DNA from: Spirochaetales bacterium
GTDB taxonomy: Bacteria; Spirochaetota; Spirochaetia; DSM-27196; PWMO01
Assembly (NCBI GenBank): GCA_007123465.1
Contig: SKLB01000185.1
Location: forward strand, 1 to 13,059
Reading direction: 5' to 3'
DNA: 13,059 bases
Each line of letters begins with the position of its first letter. The stretch's first letter is position 1. Of the stretch, positions 1 to 9,809 are shown in pieces. A model generated the notes under the pieces. That model did not search any database. It saw only the letters and a list, made by a program, of their open reading frames with translations, and was not told where the DNA came from. Made by a program: the position numbers and the translations under genes.

Positions 1-2
1 AT

Positions 3-227
3 GAAGGGCTCGACGTACTGATCTGGTACGAGAACGAGCGCATCAACGACATAAACGCACTGTTCAAATGGGGAAAGGTCAAGCACGGCACACCGATCAT
101 GTTCAGCGTGGCCGGGGACAATATCAAGGATGTCTCCAAGTTGCAGCGTTACCTCTTTGAGGGAGCCAGCCCGCGATTTGAAGCGTTTCTTCATGGAGCG
201 GTTGACCGGGTCCTGGATCTGTTTTGA
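3..227 (+). CDS. C-terminal part of an unrecognised protein (5' end outside window)
   Basis: An open frame enters the window and ends at TGA 225-227, giving 74 visible residues. The end reads ...GASPRFEAFLHGAVDRVLDLF. The visible part is soluble, with mixed charged and aromatic residues and a likely amphipathic helix at the C-terminus. I see no signal peptide, membrane segment, cysteine cluster or catalytic motif. I do not recognise the family and assign no function. The next gene on the same strand starts 70 bp downstream with no clear terminator or strong promoter between them, so the two may be co-transcribed. The frame is supported by its length without stops and its natural codon use. 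The true start lies upstream of the window. Confidence 0.6.
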   Translation, partial: EGLDVLIWYENERINDINALFKWGKVKHGTPIMFSVAGDNIKDVSKLQRYLFEGASPRFEAFLHGAVDRVLDLF

Positions 228-243
228 TCAGATCGCGGATCTG
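215..243 (+). repeat. Small inverted-repeat cluster in the gap before the PPDK-like gene
   Basis: GATCTG occurs at 216-221 and again at 238-243, and its complement CAGATC lies between them at 229-234. The central copy can pair with either flanking copy. The downstream option, CAGATC-GCG-GATCTG (229-243), is a perfect 15-base hairpin with a 3-nt loop. The upstream option uses the last codons and the stop of the preceding gene with a 7-nt loop. The stems are only 6 bp and there is no T-run, so this is not a convincing terminator. It may be a weak processing or translational-coupling structure, or chance. Confidence 0.35.
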
Positions 244-285
244 GAGGCCTCAGCGGTCTCGGCATGACTACATGGAACGGTGAGA

Positions 286-293
286 AGAGAGGA
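286..293 (+). promoter_or_regulatory. Ribosome binding site that sets the PPDK-like start
   Basis: AGAGAGGA lies 4 bases before ATG 298. An in-frame GTG at 280 would add six residues (VRREDP) but has no purine-rich site ahead of it. ATG 298 is therefore the preferred start. Confidence 0.6.
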
Positions 294-297
294 CCCG

Positions 298-2937
<2,640 letters not shown>

Positions 2938-2966
2938 TGGTTGAGTGCCGGCGTCCGGGGTGAATC

Positions 2967-3803
2967 TCAGGCGCCGGTGCGAAGCGCAGCAACGCGGCTG
3001 AATGCTTCGTGCAGCTGCAGTTTGACCAGAGTCTCGGGAATCCAGTCGCTTTTCGAATGTTTGATCAGCAGGCTCATGAACTCGTGGTAACTGACCTTGA
3101 GGCTGCCGGCTACCGAGTTCGACGCGTGCAACGGCTTCAGTTCTTCAAATAGCTCAGCGCGAATTACCGCATCGAGGCTCTCGCTGCCTTCAAAATAGTG
3201 ACGGTAAGCTCCGTTTTCGCTCTTGTTGACCGATGGCGCGTGATACTTATCGATAAGCATGTTACGCAAGAACGCGGCGGCAAACTCGCTAAAGGCCAGA
3301 AGCTGGTCCTGATGCAGGCCGGCGCTGGCCAGATGCTGCATATCACGCAGTTGCTCCAGCCCCTGTTTTACTCTTCGTACCGCGGTTCGGTAGCGGAACC
3401 GGCGTACACCCTCGTAGCGCAGATAGACGTTGTGCAGCCCGTACTGATAGTAGGTATAGATGCCGGTGAGAACCAGATCGGCGGCCTGGTCAAACAGCGC
3501 AACAAAGGCGGGGTCCTCGGCGGGTGACTGCGAAAAGGACTCGGCGATGTCATCGCCAAAGCGCCATTTGCTCTGGTCGACGCGGGGTTCGGTGGCCACG
3601 TGCTGCGTGCGTTCCAGTAGATCACCGGACACAAGTTCGTACGCCAGGTTGATCTTGGTCATCGCGTTGTGCGACCATTCGTGTCGAGTGGAGTTGTAGT
3701 CGGGGTGATAGCGTTTCACCAGTTTGCGGTAGGCAGATACCAGCTCGGACTGTGTTGCGTCGGCCTGCAGGCGAAGGATGCGATAAGCGGTATCCAGAGT
3801 CAT
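2967..3803 (-). CDS. J-domain (DnaJ-like) protein with an unrecognised C-terminal region
   Basis: The product has 278 residues. Residues 1-65 form a J-domain: TAYRILRL, then SAYRKLVKRYHPD with the HPD motif at 33-35 that stimulates DnaK/Hsp70 ATPase, then a helix with INLAYELVS. There is no Gly/Phe-rich region, zinc-finger or DnaJ C-terminal substrate domain, so it is not canonical DnaJ. The remaining 210 residues are mostly helical and soluble and I do not recognise them. They may be the part that recruits DnaK to a specific client. The stop lies 29 bp from the stop of the convergent PPDK-like gene. The start ATG has no Shine-Dalgarno sequence, but a consensus -10 box sits 8 bp upstream, suggesting a leaderless or nearly leaderless message. 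Family confidence rests on the J-domain; the client is unknown. Confidence 0.85.
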   Translation of the reverse strand: MTLDTAYRILRLQADATQSELVSAYRKLVKRYHPDYNSTRHEWSHNAMTKINLAYELVSGDLLERTQHVATEPRVDQSKWRFGDDIAESFSQSPAEDPAFVALFDQAADLVLTGIYTYYQYGLHNVYLRYEGVRRFRYRTAVRRVKQGLEQLRDMQHLASAGLHQDQLLAFSEFAAAFLRNMLIDKYHAPSVNKSENGAYRHYFEGSESLDAVIRAELFEELKPLHASNSVAGSLKVSYHEFMSLLIKHSKSDWIPETLVKLQLHEAFSRVAALRTGA

Positions 3804-3811
3804 GCGGGGTC

Positions 3812-3841
3812 ATTATACTGGTCCGGCGGGTCGCTGGACAA
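3812..3841 (-). promoter_or_regulatory. Promoter of the J-domain gene, probably leaderless
   Basis: On the minus strand a perfect TATAAT (3812-3817) is preceded after 18 bp by TTGTCC (3836-3841, four of six matches to TTGACA). Transcription would start about 7 bases past the -10, at or next to the ATG at 3803-3801. The absence of a Shine-Dalgarno sequence agrees with this. Confidence 0.55.
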
Positions 3842-3846
3842 GCGAG

Positions 3847-3877
3847 TTGACACTATCTGCAAAAATGACTGGATAAT
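3847..3877 (+). promoter_or_regulatory. Promoter of the 183-residue unknown gene
   Basis: A perfect TTGACA (3847-3852) is followed after a long 19-bp spacer by GATAAT (3872-3877, five of six). A second -10-like box, TACAAT, lies at 3893-3898 but has no good -35. The -35 box is only 5 bp from the -35 of the divergent J-domain promoter, so the two promoters are back to back and could compete or share a regulator. Confidence 0.5.
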
Positions 3878-3932
3878 TATCGCAGTACGAGCTACAATGT
3901 TTAAAAGGTCAATTACTTGAGAGGTGAAATAC

Positions 3933-4484
3933 ATGGCAGTAATGAAAGAACTTTTTGGGGCGTATAACAACAGTGAATTGCCGACCGAAGGCGGCTATAT
4001 CGTCAGCTCGTTCTTTGACGAATCTTCGACGTACACCAAGTACGAAATCACTTCGTACAACAACGTCAAGGACATCTTCGTCAACGAGGAAGGCATAACG
4101 TTCCAGGCCGACGGGATGAAGATCTTCGTGCTGATCGAGCCGGCTGACTACTCCAAGAAGCACGAGGAACCAACGTATCGCGACGCGTTTCACAAGATTC
4201 CTTACCGCTTCAAAGAGGTGGAGGTGCTGACCTCGGCGCGTCAGGACCGCATCATGGTTGGCAAGGAACCGGTGGTAACCTACGGGTCGTTCACGATTCT
4301 CAAGAGCCGTGGCAACAACTTCTCCTACATATTCTTCGACACCAGTGACTTGCTCAAGGCAATGGAAGACTTCTTTCTCAAATCGCTGCGCGAGGATGCG
4401 CGCGTGCCGCGTGGCGATGCGCAGAAGGCCGCAGCACTGATCACCACTCAGATGAAGAAGATTCAGGTGGAAAAGCACGCCTGA
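3933..4484 (+). CDS. Conserved-looking protein of unknown function, 183 residues
   Basis: The product starts MAVMKELFG and ends QVEKHA. It is soluble, has no cysteine, no signal peptide and no membrane segment. The first two thirds alternate short hydrophobic and charged stretches typical of a beta-rich fold (for example GGYIVSSFF, YEITSYNN, KIFVLIEPAD, GSFTILKSRG, SYIFFDTSD). The last 50 residues are helical and basic. I do not recognise the family. The start is ATG 3933, with GAGAGGTG 6 bases upstream. A GTG at 3924 would overlap that ribosome binding site and is less likely. It has its own promoter and a strong terminator, so it is a single-gene transcript, probably well expressed given the good promoter and ribosome binding site. 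No neighbour gives a clue to its role. Confidence 0.8.
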   Translation: MAVMKELFGAYNNSELPTEGGYIVSSFFDESSTYTKYEITSYNNVKDIFVNEEGITFQADGMKIFVLIEPADYSKKHEEPTYRDAFHKIPYRFKEVEVLTSARQDRIMVGKEPVVTYGSFTILKSRGNNFSYIFFDTSDLLKAMEDFFLKSLREDARVPRGDAQKAAALITTQMKKIQVEKHA

Positions 4485-4524
4485 TTACGGCTGACGCCGC
4501 TGAGCCGAGCACCGCAGCCAAAGA

Positions 4525-4550
4525 AAAGCCCCGGAGCAATCCGGGGCTTT
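4525..4550. terminator. Bidirectional intrinsic terminator between convergent genes
   Basis: AAAGCCCCGG (4525-4534), a 6-nt loop, then CCGGGGCTTT (4541-4550): a perfect 10-bp stem. On the plus strand the tail is short (TTTGTC). On the minus strand the tail is richer in T (TTTTCTTT). It can therefore end both the unknown gene (stop at 4484) and the PFOR gene (stop at 4593) and is probably stronger for PFOR. The rest of the 108-bp gap shows nothing else. Confidence 0.85.
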
Positions 4551-4592
4551 GTCATATGCGGGCTCGCCTCGCAATCGATGATAGCCTGGCGC

Positions 4593-7500
4593 TTACTCTG
4601 TTCCCGGCCGGTCGGCAAGATACTTGTAGGTAGCCCACTTCTCCGCCACACTCTTCTGAGCCTTCTCGTACAGTACCTGGGCAACTTCGGGCCGTGACTG
4701 CTTGAGCGACCGATAGCGAATCTCCTTGTACATATAGTCGGCCAGCTCTGTTGAGGGTTCCTTGGAATCCAGCGCCAGCGGGTTCTTGCCCTCTTCTGTC
4801 AGCATAGGATTGTACCGATACAGCGGCCAGAGTCCGGAGGTTACCGCTCCCTTCTGCTGGTCCTGGCCGTGCGCCATGTCAATGCCGTGGGCAATACAGT
4901 GTGAGTAGGCAATTATCACCGAAGGACCGTCGTAGGCTTCAGCCTCCAGGAACGCCTTGATTGTCTGCTGGCGGTTGTACCCCATCGCAATCTGTGCCAC
5001 GTAGACGTAGCCGTAGGTCATTGCCATCATCCCGAGGTCTTTCTTGCGGATCGATTTCCCGGCGGCGGCAAACTTGGCGATAGCGCCGATCGGTGTTGCC
5101 TTGGACATCTGGCCACCGGTGTTGGAGTACACCTCGGTATCCATGACCAGCACGTTGATATTGCGGCCGGACGCCAGTACGTGGTCGAGGCCACCGTAGC
5201 CGATGTCGTAGGCCCAGCCGTCTCCCCCGAGCACCCAGACCGACTTCTTGACCAGGTGATCCGCGGCCGACAAGAGCTCTTTGGCAGCATCCGAGTTGTC
5301 TTTCTTCAGCAGCTGTTTGAGCTCATCGATCATGGCCCGCGCCGCTTCGATCTCTTCGGGCGTGGTCTGCGGACTGTCGGCGAGTTTGCGCAGCAGCGAA
5401 GCCGGTACCGACTTGGGAGGATTCTCGATCATAGTCTCGAGCAGCTCCTTGGCGTACTCTTCGATCTTGTCAGCGGTCAGCCGCATGCCGAAGCCAAACT
5501 CCGCGGCATCTTCAAACAGGGAGTTGGACCACGCCGGCCCGCGGCCGTCTTTGCGCGTTGTGTAAGGCGTTGTCGGCAGGTTGCCGCCGTAGATCGAACT
5601 GCAGCCGGTTGCGTTGGCAACTATCATGCGATCACCAAACAGCTGCGACATCAGCTTGACGTAGGGTGTCTCACCGCAGCCGGCACACGCGCCGGAGAAC
5701 TCAAACAGCGGTTCAAGCAGTTGCGATCCCTTGGTGGTGTTGCGCTTGATCAGGCTGGTGTCGGTGTTGGGAATTGACAGGAAGTAATCCCAGTTCTCGG
5801 CCTCCTGCTCGCGCAGCGGTGGCTGGGCTTGCATGTTAATGGCTTTGAACTCGGTCTTCTCGCCGTTTTCCTTGCGGAAAGCCGGGCAGGCAACTACGCA
5901 TGCGGTACACCCGGTACAGTCTTCCGGTGCAACCTGGATGGTGAACTTGAGCCCGGACAGTTCCTTGCCCTTGGCGTCGGTGGACTTGAAGCTCTTCGGT
6001 GCTTTGTCGAGATACTTGGGATCGTAGGCCTTCATGCGGATGGTTCCGTGCGGGCAGACCGCTGAGCAGTCACCACACTGGATGCAGACCGCCTCATCCC
6101 ATACCGGGATTGCCTCGGCAATATTGCGCTTTTCGTACTTGGTGGTTCCGGTCGGGTAGGTCCCGTCGCCGGGCAACAGCGAAACCGGTATCAGGTGACC
6201 GCGACCGGCGATAATCTCGCCGGTGACCTTCTTGACGAAATCCGGAGAGTTTGCCGGCACCGGCGGAATCATGTGGCGATCGCCGCTGGTTTTGCCTGGA
6301 TAGTCCACCTTTTCTATGGCGCCCAGTGCCGCCTCGATGGTTGCAATATTTCGATCAACGATGTCCTGGCCTTTGCTTCCGTAGGTCTTCTTGATGGAAT
6401 CCTTGATCAGTTCAACCGCCTGGTCTTCGGGGAGAACACCGGAGATCTTGAAGAAGGCCGTCTGCATGATAACGTTGATGCGACTGCCCATACCCATCTC
6501 TTCAGCAATCTTGATCGCGTCGATGACATAGAAGTTGAGCTTCTTGTCGATGATCTGCTGCTGCACTTCGACCGGGAGATGATTCCAGACCTCCTGCTTG
6601 TCGTACGGCGATGCGAGCAGGAACGTGCCACCTTCATGGATCTTCTGCAGCATGTCGAATTTCTCTATGAAGCTGAACTTGTGGCAGGCCAGAAAGTCTG
6701 CCTGCTCGATGAGATAGGTGCTCTTGATTGGATTCTTGCCGAAGCGGAGGTGGCTGACCGTAGTGGCGCCGGACTTCTTGGAGTCATAGACAAAGTAGCC
6801 CTGAGCGTAGTTGTCGGTTTCATCTCCGATGATCTTGATCGAGTTCTTGTTTGCTCCAACCGTGCCGTCGGATCCGAGACCGTAGAATACCGCGCAGTGC
6901 ACATCATCTCCGGCGGTGTCAAAGCCGCTTTCCCACGGCAGGCTGGTGCCGGTTACGTCGTCGTTTATGCCAATGGTGAAGTGGTTCTTTGGCTCCTTCT
7001 GCTTGAGATTATCGAGGACCGCCTTACACATACCGGGGGTGAACTCATTCGAACCCAGACCGTAACGCCCACCAACAATTCGCGGATAAGTCTTGAGCTT
7101 GGACTTGCCGGTGGCCATGGTCTCACCGACGGCCGAACAGACGTCGGAGTACATGGGTTCACCGAGTGCTCCTGGTTCCTTGGTCCGGTCCAGTACCGCA
7201 ATGGCCTTCACCGATTCGGGCAGCGCATCAAGCAGGTGCTCAACGCTGAAGGGGCGGTAGAGGCGAACCTTGATCAGGCCGACCTTTTCGCCCTGTGCCA
7301 CGAGGTAATTGACGGTCTCTTCCATTGTCTCGGTACCCGATCCCATCATCATCACAACCCGTTCAGCATCCGGCGCTCCGACGTAGTCGAACAGCCGATA
7401 GGCACGGCCGGTGATCTTGGCGAAGCGGTCCATGGCGTTCTGCACCACCGAGGGTGTGGCGTTATAGTACTTGTTGACGGTTTCGCGCGCGGCGAAGAAC

Positions 7501-8174
7501 ACGTCCGGGTTCTGGCTGGTACCGCGGATAGCCGGATGCTCGGAGGAGAGGCCACGGGCACGATGCTGATGGATGAACTCGGGTTTGAGCATGGCGCGCA
7601 TGTCATCGTAGGAGAGCTCTTCGATCTTTTGAACCTCGTGCGAGGTGCGAAAACCGTCGAAAAAATGCAGAAACGGTATGCGTGACTCGAGCGTTGACGC
7701 CTGCGAGATCAGCGCAAAGTCCATGACTTCCTGCGGCGAGTTGGACGCCATCATGGCAAAGCCGGTGGCGCGTGCGGCCATGACGTCGGAATGATCGCCA
7801 AAGATCGAAAGCGCCTGGCTGCTCACCGCGCGTGCGGCTATATGGAAGACCGTCGGCGTGAGCTCGCCGGAAATCTTGAACATATTCGGTATCATCAGCA
7901 GCAGGCCCTGCGAGGCCGTAAAAGTCGTGGTCAGCGCACCGGTTGTCAATGCCCCGTGAACCGCGCCGGCAGCACCGGCCTCGGACTGCATTTCCACAAC
8001 GTGCGGTATTGTGCCCCAGACGTTCTTGCGCCCATCCGAGGAGTATTGGTCGGAAATCTCTCCCATACCCGAAGATGGAGTAATGGGATAGATTGCTATG
8101 ACTTCGTTGGTAGCGTGCGCAACGTAGGCTGCAGCCTGGTTACCGTCGATTGTGACTATCTGCTTGTTTGACAT
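4593..8174 (-). CDS. nifJ: Pyruvate:ferredoxin (flavodoxin) oxidoreductase
   Basis: The product has 1193 residues, the length of the single-chain homodimeric enzyme. It oxidises pyruvate and CoA to acetyl-CoA and CO2 and reduces ferredoxin or flavodoxin in the cytosol. Domain order is complete: pyrimidine-binding domain with YPITPSS (29-35), transketolase C-like domain, a gamma-type domain starting near residue 425 (FYGLGSDGTVGANKN), a 2x[4Fe-4S] ferredoxin domain with Cys697/700/703/707 and Cys753/756/759/763, and the TPP domain. The proximal cluster ligands are Cys830, Cys833, Cys858 and Cys1093. The TPP/Mg motif is GGDGWAYDIG (Asp985), continued by VYSNTGGQ (Asn1018). All cluster ligands are present, so it should be active. 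The start is ATG 8174 with AAGAGGAC just upstream (8179-8186). It is transcribed alone, with its own promoter region and a terminator downstream. The reduced ferredoxin would feed hydrogenase, Rnf or other acceptors outside this window. Confidence 0.97.
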   Translation of the reverse strand: MSNKQIVTIDGNQAAAYVAHATNEVIAIYPITPSSGMGEISDQYSSDGRKNVWGTIPHVVEMQSEAGAAGAVHGALTTGALTTTFTASQGLLLMIPNMFKISGELTPTVFHIAARAVSSQALSIFGDHSDVMAARATGFAMMASNSPQEVMDFALISQASTLESRIPFLHFFDGFRTSHEVQKIEELSYDDMRAMLKPEFIHQHRARGLSSEHPAIRGTSQNPDVFFAARETVNKYYNATPSVVQNAMDRFAKITGRAYRLFDYVGAPDAERVVMMMGSGTETMEETVNYLVAQGEKVGLIKVRLYRPFSVEHLLDALPESVKAIAVLDRTKEPGALGEPMYSDVCSAVGETMATGKSKLKTYPRIVGGRYGLGSNEFTPGMCKAVLDNLKQKEPKNHFTIGINDDVTGTSLPWESGFDTAGDDVHCAVFYGLGSDGTVGANKNSIKIIGDETDNYAQGYFVYDSKKSGATTVSHLRFGKNPIKSTYLIEQADFLACHKFSFIEKFDMLQKIHEGGTFLLASPYDKQEVWNHLPVEVQQQIIDKKLNFYVIDAIKIAEEMGMGSRINVIMQTAFFKISGVLPEDQAVELIKDSIKKTYGSKGQDIVDRNIATIEAALGAIEKVDYPGKTSGDRHMIPPVPANSPDFVKKVTGEIIAGRGHLIPVSLLPGDGTYPTGTTKYEKRNIAEAIPVWDEAVCIQCGDCSAVCPHGTIRMKAYDPKYLDKAPKSFKSTDAKGKELSGLKFTIQVAPEDCTGCTACVVACPAFRKENGEKTEFKAINMQAQPPLREQEAENWDYFLSIPNTDTSLIKRNTTKGSQLLEPLFEFSGACAGCGETPYVKLMSQLFGDRMIVANATGCSSIYGGNLPTTPYTTRKDGRGPAWSNSLFEDAAEFGFGMRLTADKIEEYAKELLETMIENPPKSVPASLLRKLADSPQTTPEEIEAARAMIDELKQLLKKDNSDAAKELLSAADHLVKKSVWVLGGDGWAYDIGYGGLDHVLASGRNINVLVMDTEVYSNTGGQMSKATPIGAIAKFAAAGKSIRKKDLGMMAMTYGYVYVAQIAMGYNRQQTIKAFLEAEAYDGPSVIIAYSHCIAHGIDMAHGQDQQKGAVTSGLWPLYRYNPMLTEEGKNPLALDSKEPSTELADYMYKEIRYRSLKQSRPEVAQVLYEKAQKSVAEKWATYKYLADRPGTE

Positions 8175-8257
8175 GATTGTCCTCTTCTACTCAGGTGTAT
8201 TCGAGGAGAGCGTGAACCCCTGCCACTATCAACCCCCGAACCGTTGTCTGTGTGGTT

Positions 8258-8271
8258 GTTACGGATGTAAC
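8258..8271. repeat. Short inverted repeat in the PFOR leader
   Basis: GTTAC-GGAT-GTAAC is a 5-bp inverted repeat just downstream of the predicted PFOR transcription start. It is too short to call a structure with confidence. It could be a half of a regulatory site or chance. Confidence 0.25.
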
Positions 8272-8280
8272 TGTCTGTAC

Positions 8281-8309
8281 ACTATAGCCGCAATTGCGGT
8301 TTCACGCAA
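8281..8309 (-). promoter_or_regulatory. Candidate PFOR promoter
   Basis: On the minus strand TTGCGT (8304-8309) and TATAGT (8281-8286, five of six) are separated by exactly 17 bp. The start would be near 8274, leaving a leader of about 100 bases before ATG 8174. The -35 is weak (TTG only), which would fit a promoter that depends on an activator. The remainder of 8175-8468 contains only this promoter, two small inverted repeats and the possible start signals of the rightward gene. Confidence 0.45.
8288..8299. promoter_or_regulatory. Perfect palindrome in the PFOR promoter spacer, candidate operator
   Basis: CCGCAATTGCGG is a perfect 12-bp palindrome lying wholly between the -35 and -10 boxes of the candidate PFOR promoter. 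A dimeric protein bound there would block RNA polymerase. The sequence is not the usual Rex box (TTGTGA...TCACAA), so no regulator is assigned. Confidence 0.35.
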
Positions 8310-8432
8310 GGGTATTACGTTCCACATTTACCGATAAAACCCCGCCGAGAACAGTTGGACGGCATCCCACGCCCTATGTTGCGTGCAGTTTTACGCCAAT
8401 AACCGTTCAGGCCACGGTGCGATTGCCGCGTC

Positions 8433-8462
8433 TTGCCAGATCGGGCTCTGATAGCCTACAGT
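8433..8462 (+). promoter_or_regulatory. Possible promoter of the GH13_18-like gene
   Basis: TTGCCA (8433-8438, five of six) and TACAGT (8457-8462, four of six) are 18 bp apart and end 6 bases before ATG 8469. No Shine-Dalgarno sequence precedes that ATG. The arrangement resembles the leaderless layout of the J-domain gene but the boxes are weaker. Confidence 0.3.
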
Positions 8463-8468
8463 TTGCGC

Positions 8469-9809
8469 ATGAGCCCAAGCATTGCGGAGCTGGTGCGGCA
8501 GATCTATCCCGATCCGCGCGCGCAGCGCTGCCTTGACGAGTTGACGCGCCTGCTCGAGCAGTTCCGTGACCGCCTCCAGCCGCCGGCCGATCGCGGCGAG
8601 GCCAACGCTGCGGCGGGGCTGGACCAGGCCGAGGCGTTCGTCACCGCCCGCGCTGATCAGTTCAGCGGCAGCGACGCGGCACCGCTGGCGTATCTGCACC
8701 GCTTTCTGCGCGACGATCTCGACGGCTACGCGACCGGCGTTCACGTTCTCGGGTTTACGCCCTCCTGGTCGGATGATCCGCTTTCGCAGATCGACTACCG
8801 CCAGGTCAGTGTCGAACTCGGCAGCTGGCAGGACATCGCTGCAATTGCCGCGGAGTTTCGGCTGATGGTCGACCTGCCGCAGCTGAACTGTGAAGAGCCC
8901 GCTCTTCTGATCGAAACGCTCGCGGTTGTGCTGCTCTCTGCGGTGCATGGTGCGCAACTGATACGCTTCGATTCGACGGCATATACATGGACAGAACCTG
9001 CTGTCGAACCTCCACATCACCCCCACGCGCGGCCGATTGTTGCACTGCTGCGGGCCGTGATCGAGGAAGTGGCTCCGTGGGTAGTGATCGTCGGTGAAAG
9101 CGAGGAGGCGCACCTGGTGTGCAACCACACGCTGGCGCCGTTGACTCTCGACGCCTGTATTCGCCAGGATTCGCTGCAGCTGCAGCAGTGGGCTGGAAAC
9201 CTGAGTCCTCCCGCGGATACGCGGGCGTTCTTCAACGTAGTGGGGACCAGCGACGGGCGGGCATCCCGCCCGGACCTGCCCGACGACCAGCGCACGCGCA
9301 TTTTTCTGGTGTCGCAGAGTATCATGCTCTGCATGGCCGGTGTTCCCGCCATCCACATCAACAGCCTGATCGGGACAGTGAACAGCAGCGAAGATAATCG
9401 AACAATCGAGCGCCGCGCGCTCGACTACCGCCAACTGGTACAGGAACTGAACGACGGCCATTCGCTGAGGAACCGGGTGTTCGAAGGCTGCCGGCAACTG
9501 CTGCGCGCCCGCGCGCAGTCGGCGGCGTTTCATTCCGCTGCGCGGCAGGATATTCTGGAAACGCCGCAGCAGGTCTTTGTGGTGTTGCGCACCAATCAGC
9601 AGCAGCAGTCCAGCGTGCTGTGCCTGCACAATCTGTCGCACGAGGCCGTGGATGTATCGGTAGCGCCGCGTTATCTGAGCTCAACCGATGAGCGCAGTTT
9701 CCGCGATCTGATCAGCGGCGATATTCTCTTTCCGCACTGGAACGCGGCCGGCGACGCCGAGATCACCCTGGACGCCTACGAGGTAATGTGGCTCAGGCTG
9801 GCTACTTGA
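8469..9809 (+). CDS. GH13_18-like (sucrose/glucosylglycerate phosphorylase-type) protein lacking active-site loops, possible pseudoenzyme
   Basis: The product has 446 residues against roughly 500-590 for active GH13 subfamily 18 phosphorylases, which split alpha-glucosides such as sucrose or glucosylglycerate with phosphate. Recognisable blocks in order: TGVHVLGFTPSWSDD (89-103), IDYRQVSVELGSWQDI (108-123), FRLMVDL (130-136), GAQLIRFDSTAYTWTE (161-176, presumed nucleophile Asp168), VAPWVVIVGE (201-210, possible acid/base Glu210), EEAHLVCN (212-219), FFNVVGTSDG (254-263), SQSIMLCMAGVPAIHINSL (282-300) and a C-terminal beta domain with VLCLHNLS (383-390). Conserved region I (DLVLNH in the family) and the whole of domain B are gone: FRLMVDL runs straight into the block equivalent to the family's LNYRNPEVL. 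The His of the usual SHDG is Ser261. Further loops after residues 210 and 270 are also missing. The frame is fully open. The start is ATG 8469; a TTG at 8433 is less likely. Family assignment is good, but activity is doubtful. Its last codons overlap the convergent hydrolase by 8 bp. Confidence 0.8.
   Translation: MSPSIAELVRQIYPDPRAQRCLDELTRLLEQFRDRLQPPADRGEANAAAGLDQAEAFVTARADQFSGSDAAPLAYLHRFLRDDLDGYATGVHVLGFTPSWSDDPLSQIDYRQVSVELGSWQDIAAIAAEFRLMVDLPQLNCEEPALLIETLAVVLLSAVHGAQLIRFDSTAYTWTEPAVEPPHHPHARPIVALLRAVIEEVAPWVVIVGESEEAHLVCNHTLAPLTLDACIRQDSLQLQQWAGNLSPPADTRAFFNVVGTSDGRASRPDLPDDQRTRIFLVSQSIMLCMAGVPAIHINSLIGTVNSSEDNRTIERRALDYRQLVQELNDGHSLRNRVFEGCRQLLRARAQSAAFHSAARQDILETPQQVFVVLRTNQQQQSSVLCLHNLSHEAVDVSVAPRYLSSTDERSFRDLISGDILFPHWNAAGDAEITLDAYEVMWLRLAT

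Noticed and set aside
2949..2976. CCGGCG...CGCCGG as a terminator between the PPDK-like and J-domain genes
   Set aside because: The stem is about 6 bp with an 18-nt loop and there is no T-run on either strand.
6195..7685. Open frame of 496 codons on the plus strand
   Set aside because: It lies wholly antisense to the PFOR gene, whose domains and cluster cysteines are complete. The translation has no recognisable motif.
8282..8310. Rex operator at the PFOR promoter
   Set aside because: TTCACGCAA resembles half of a Rex site, but the matching TTGTGA half is absent at the right spacing. Only the separate 12-bp palindrome is symmetrical.
8391..9641. Open frame of 416 codons on the minus strand
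   Set aside because: It is antisense to the GH13_18-like gene, which has family blocks throughout. This frame has no start signal or family similarity.
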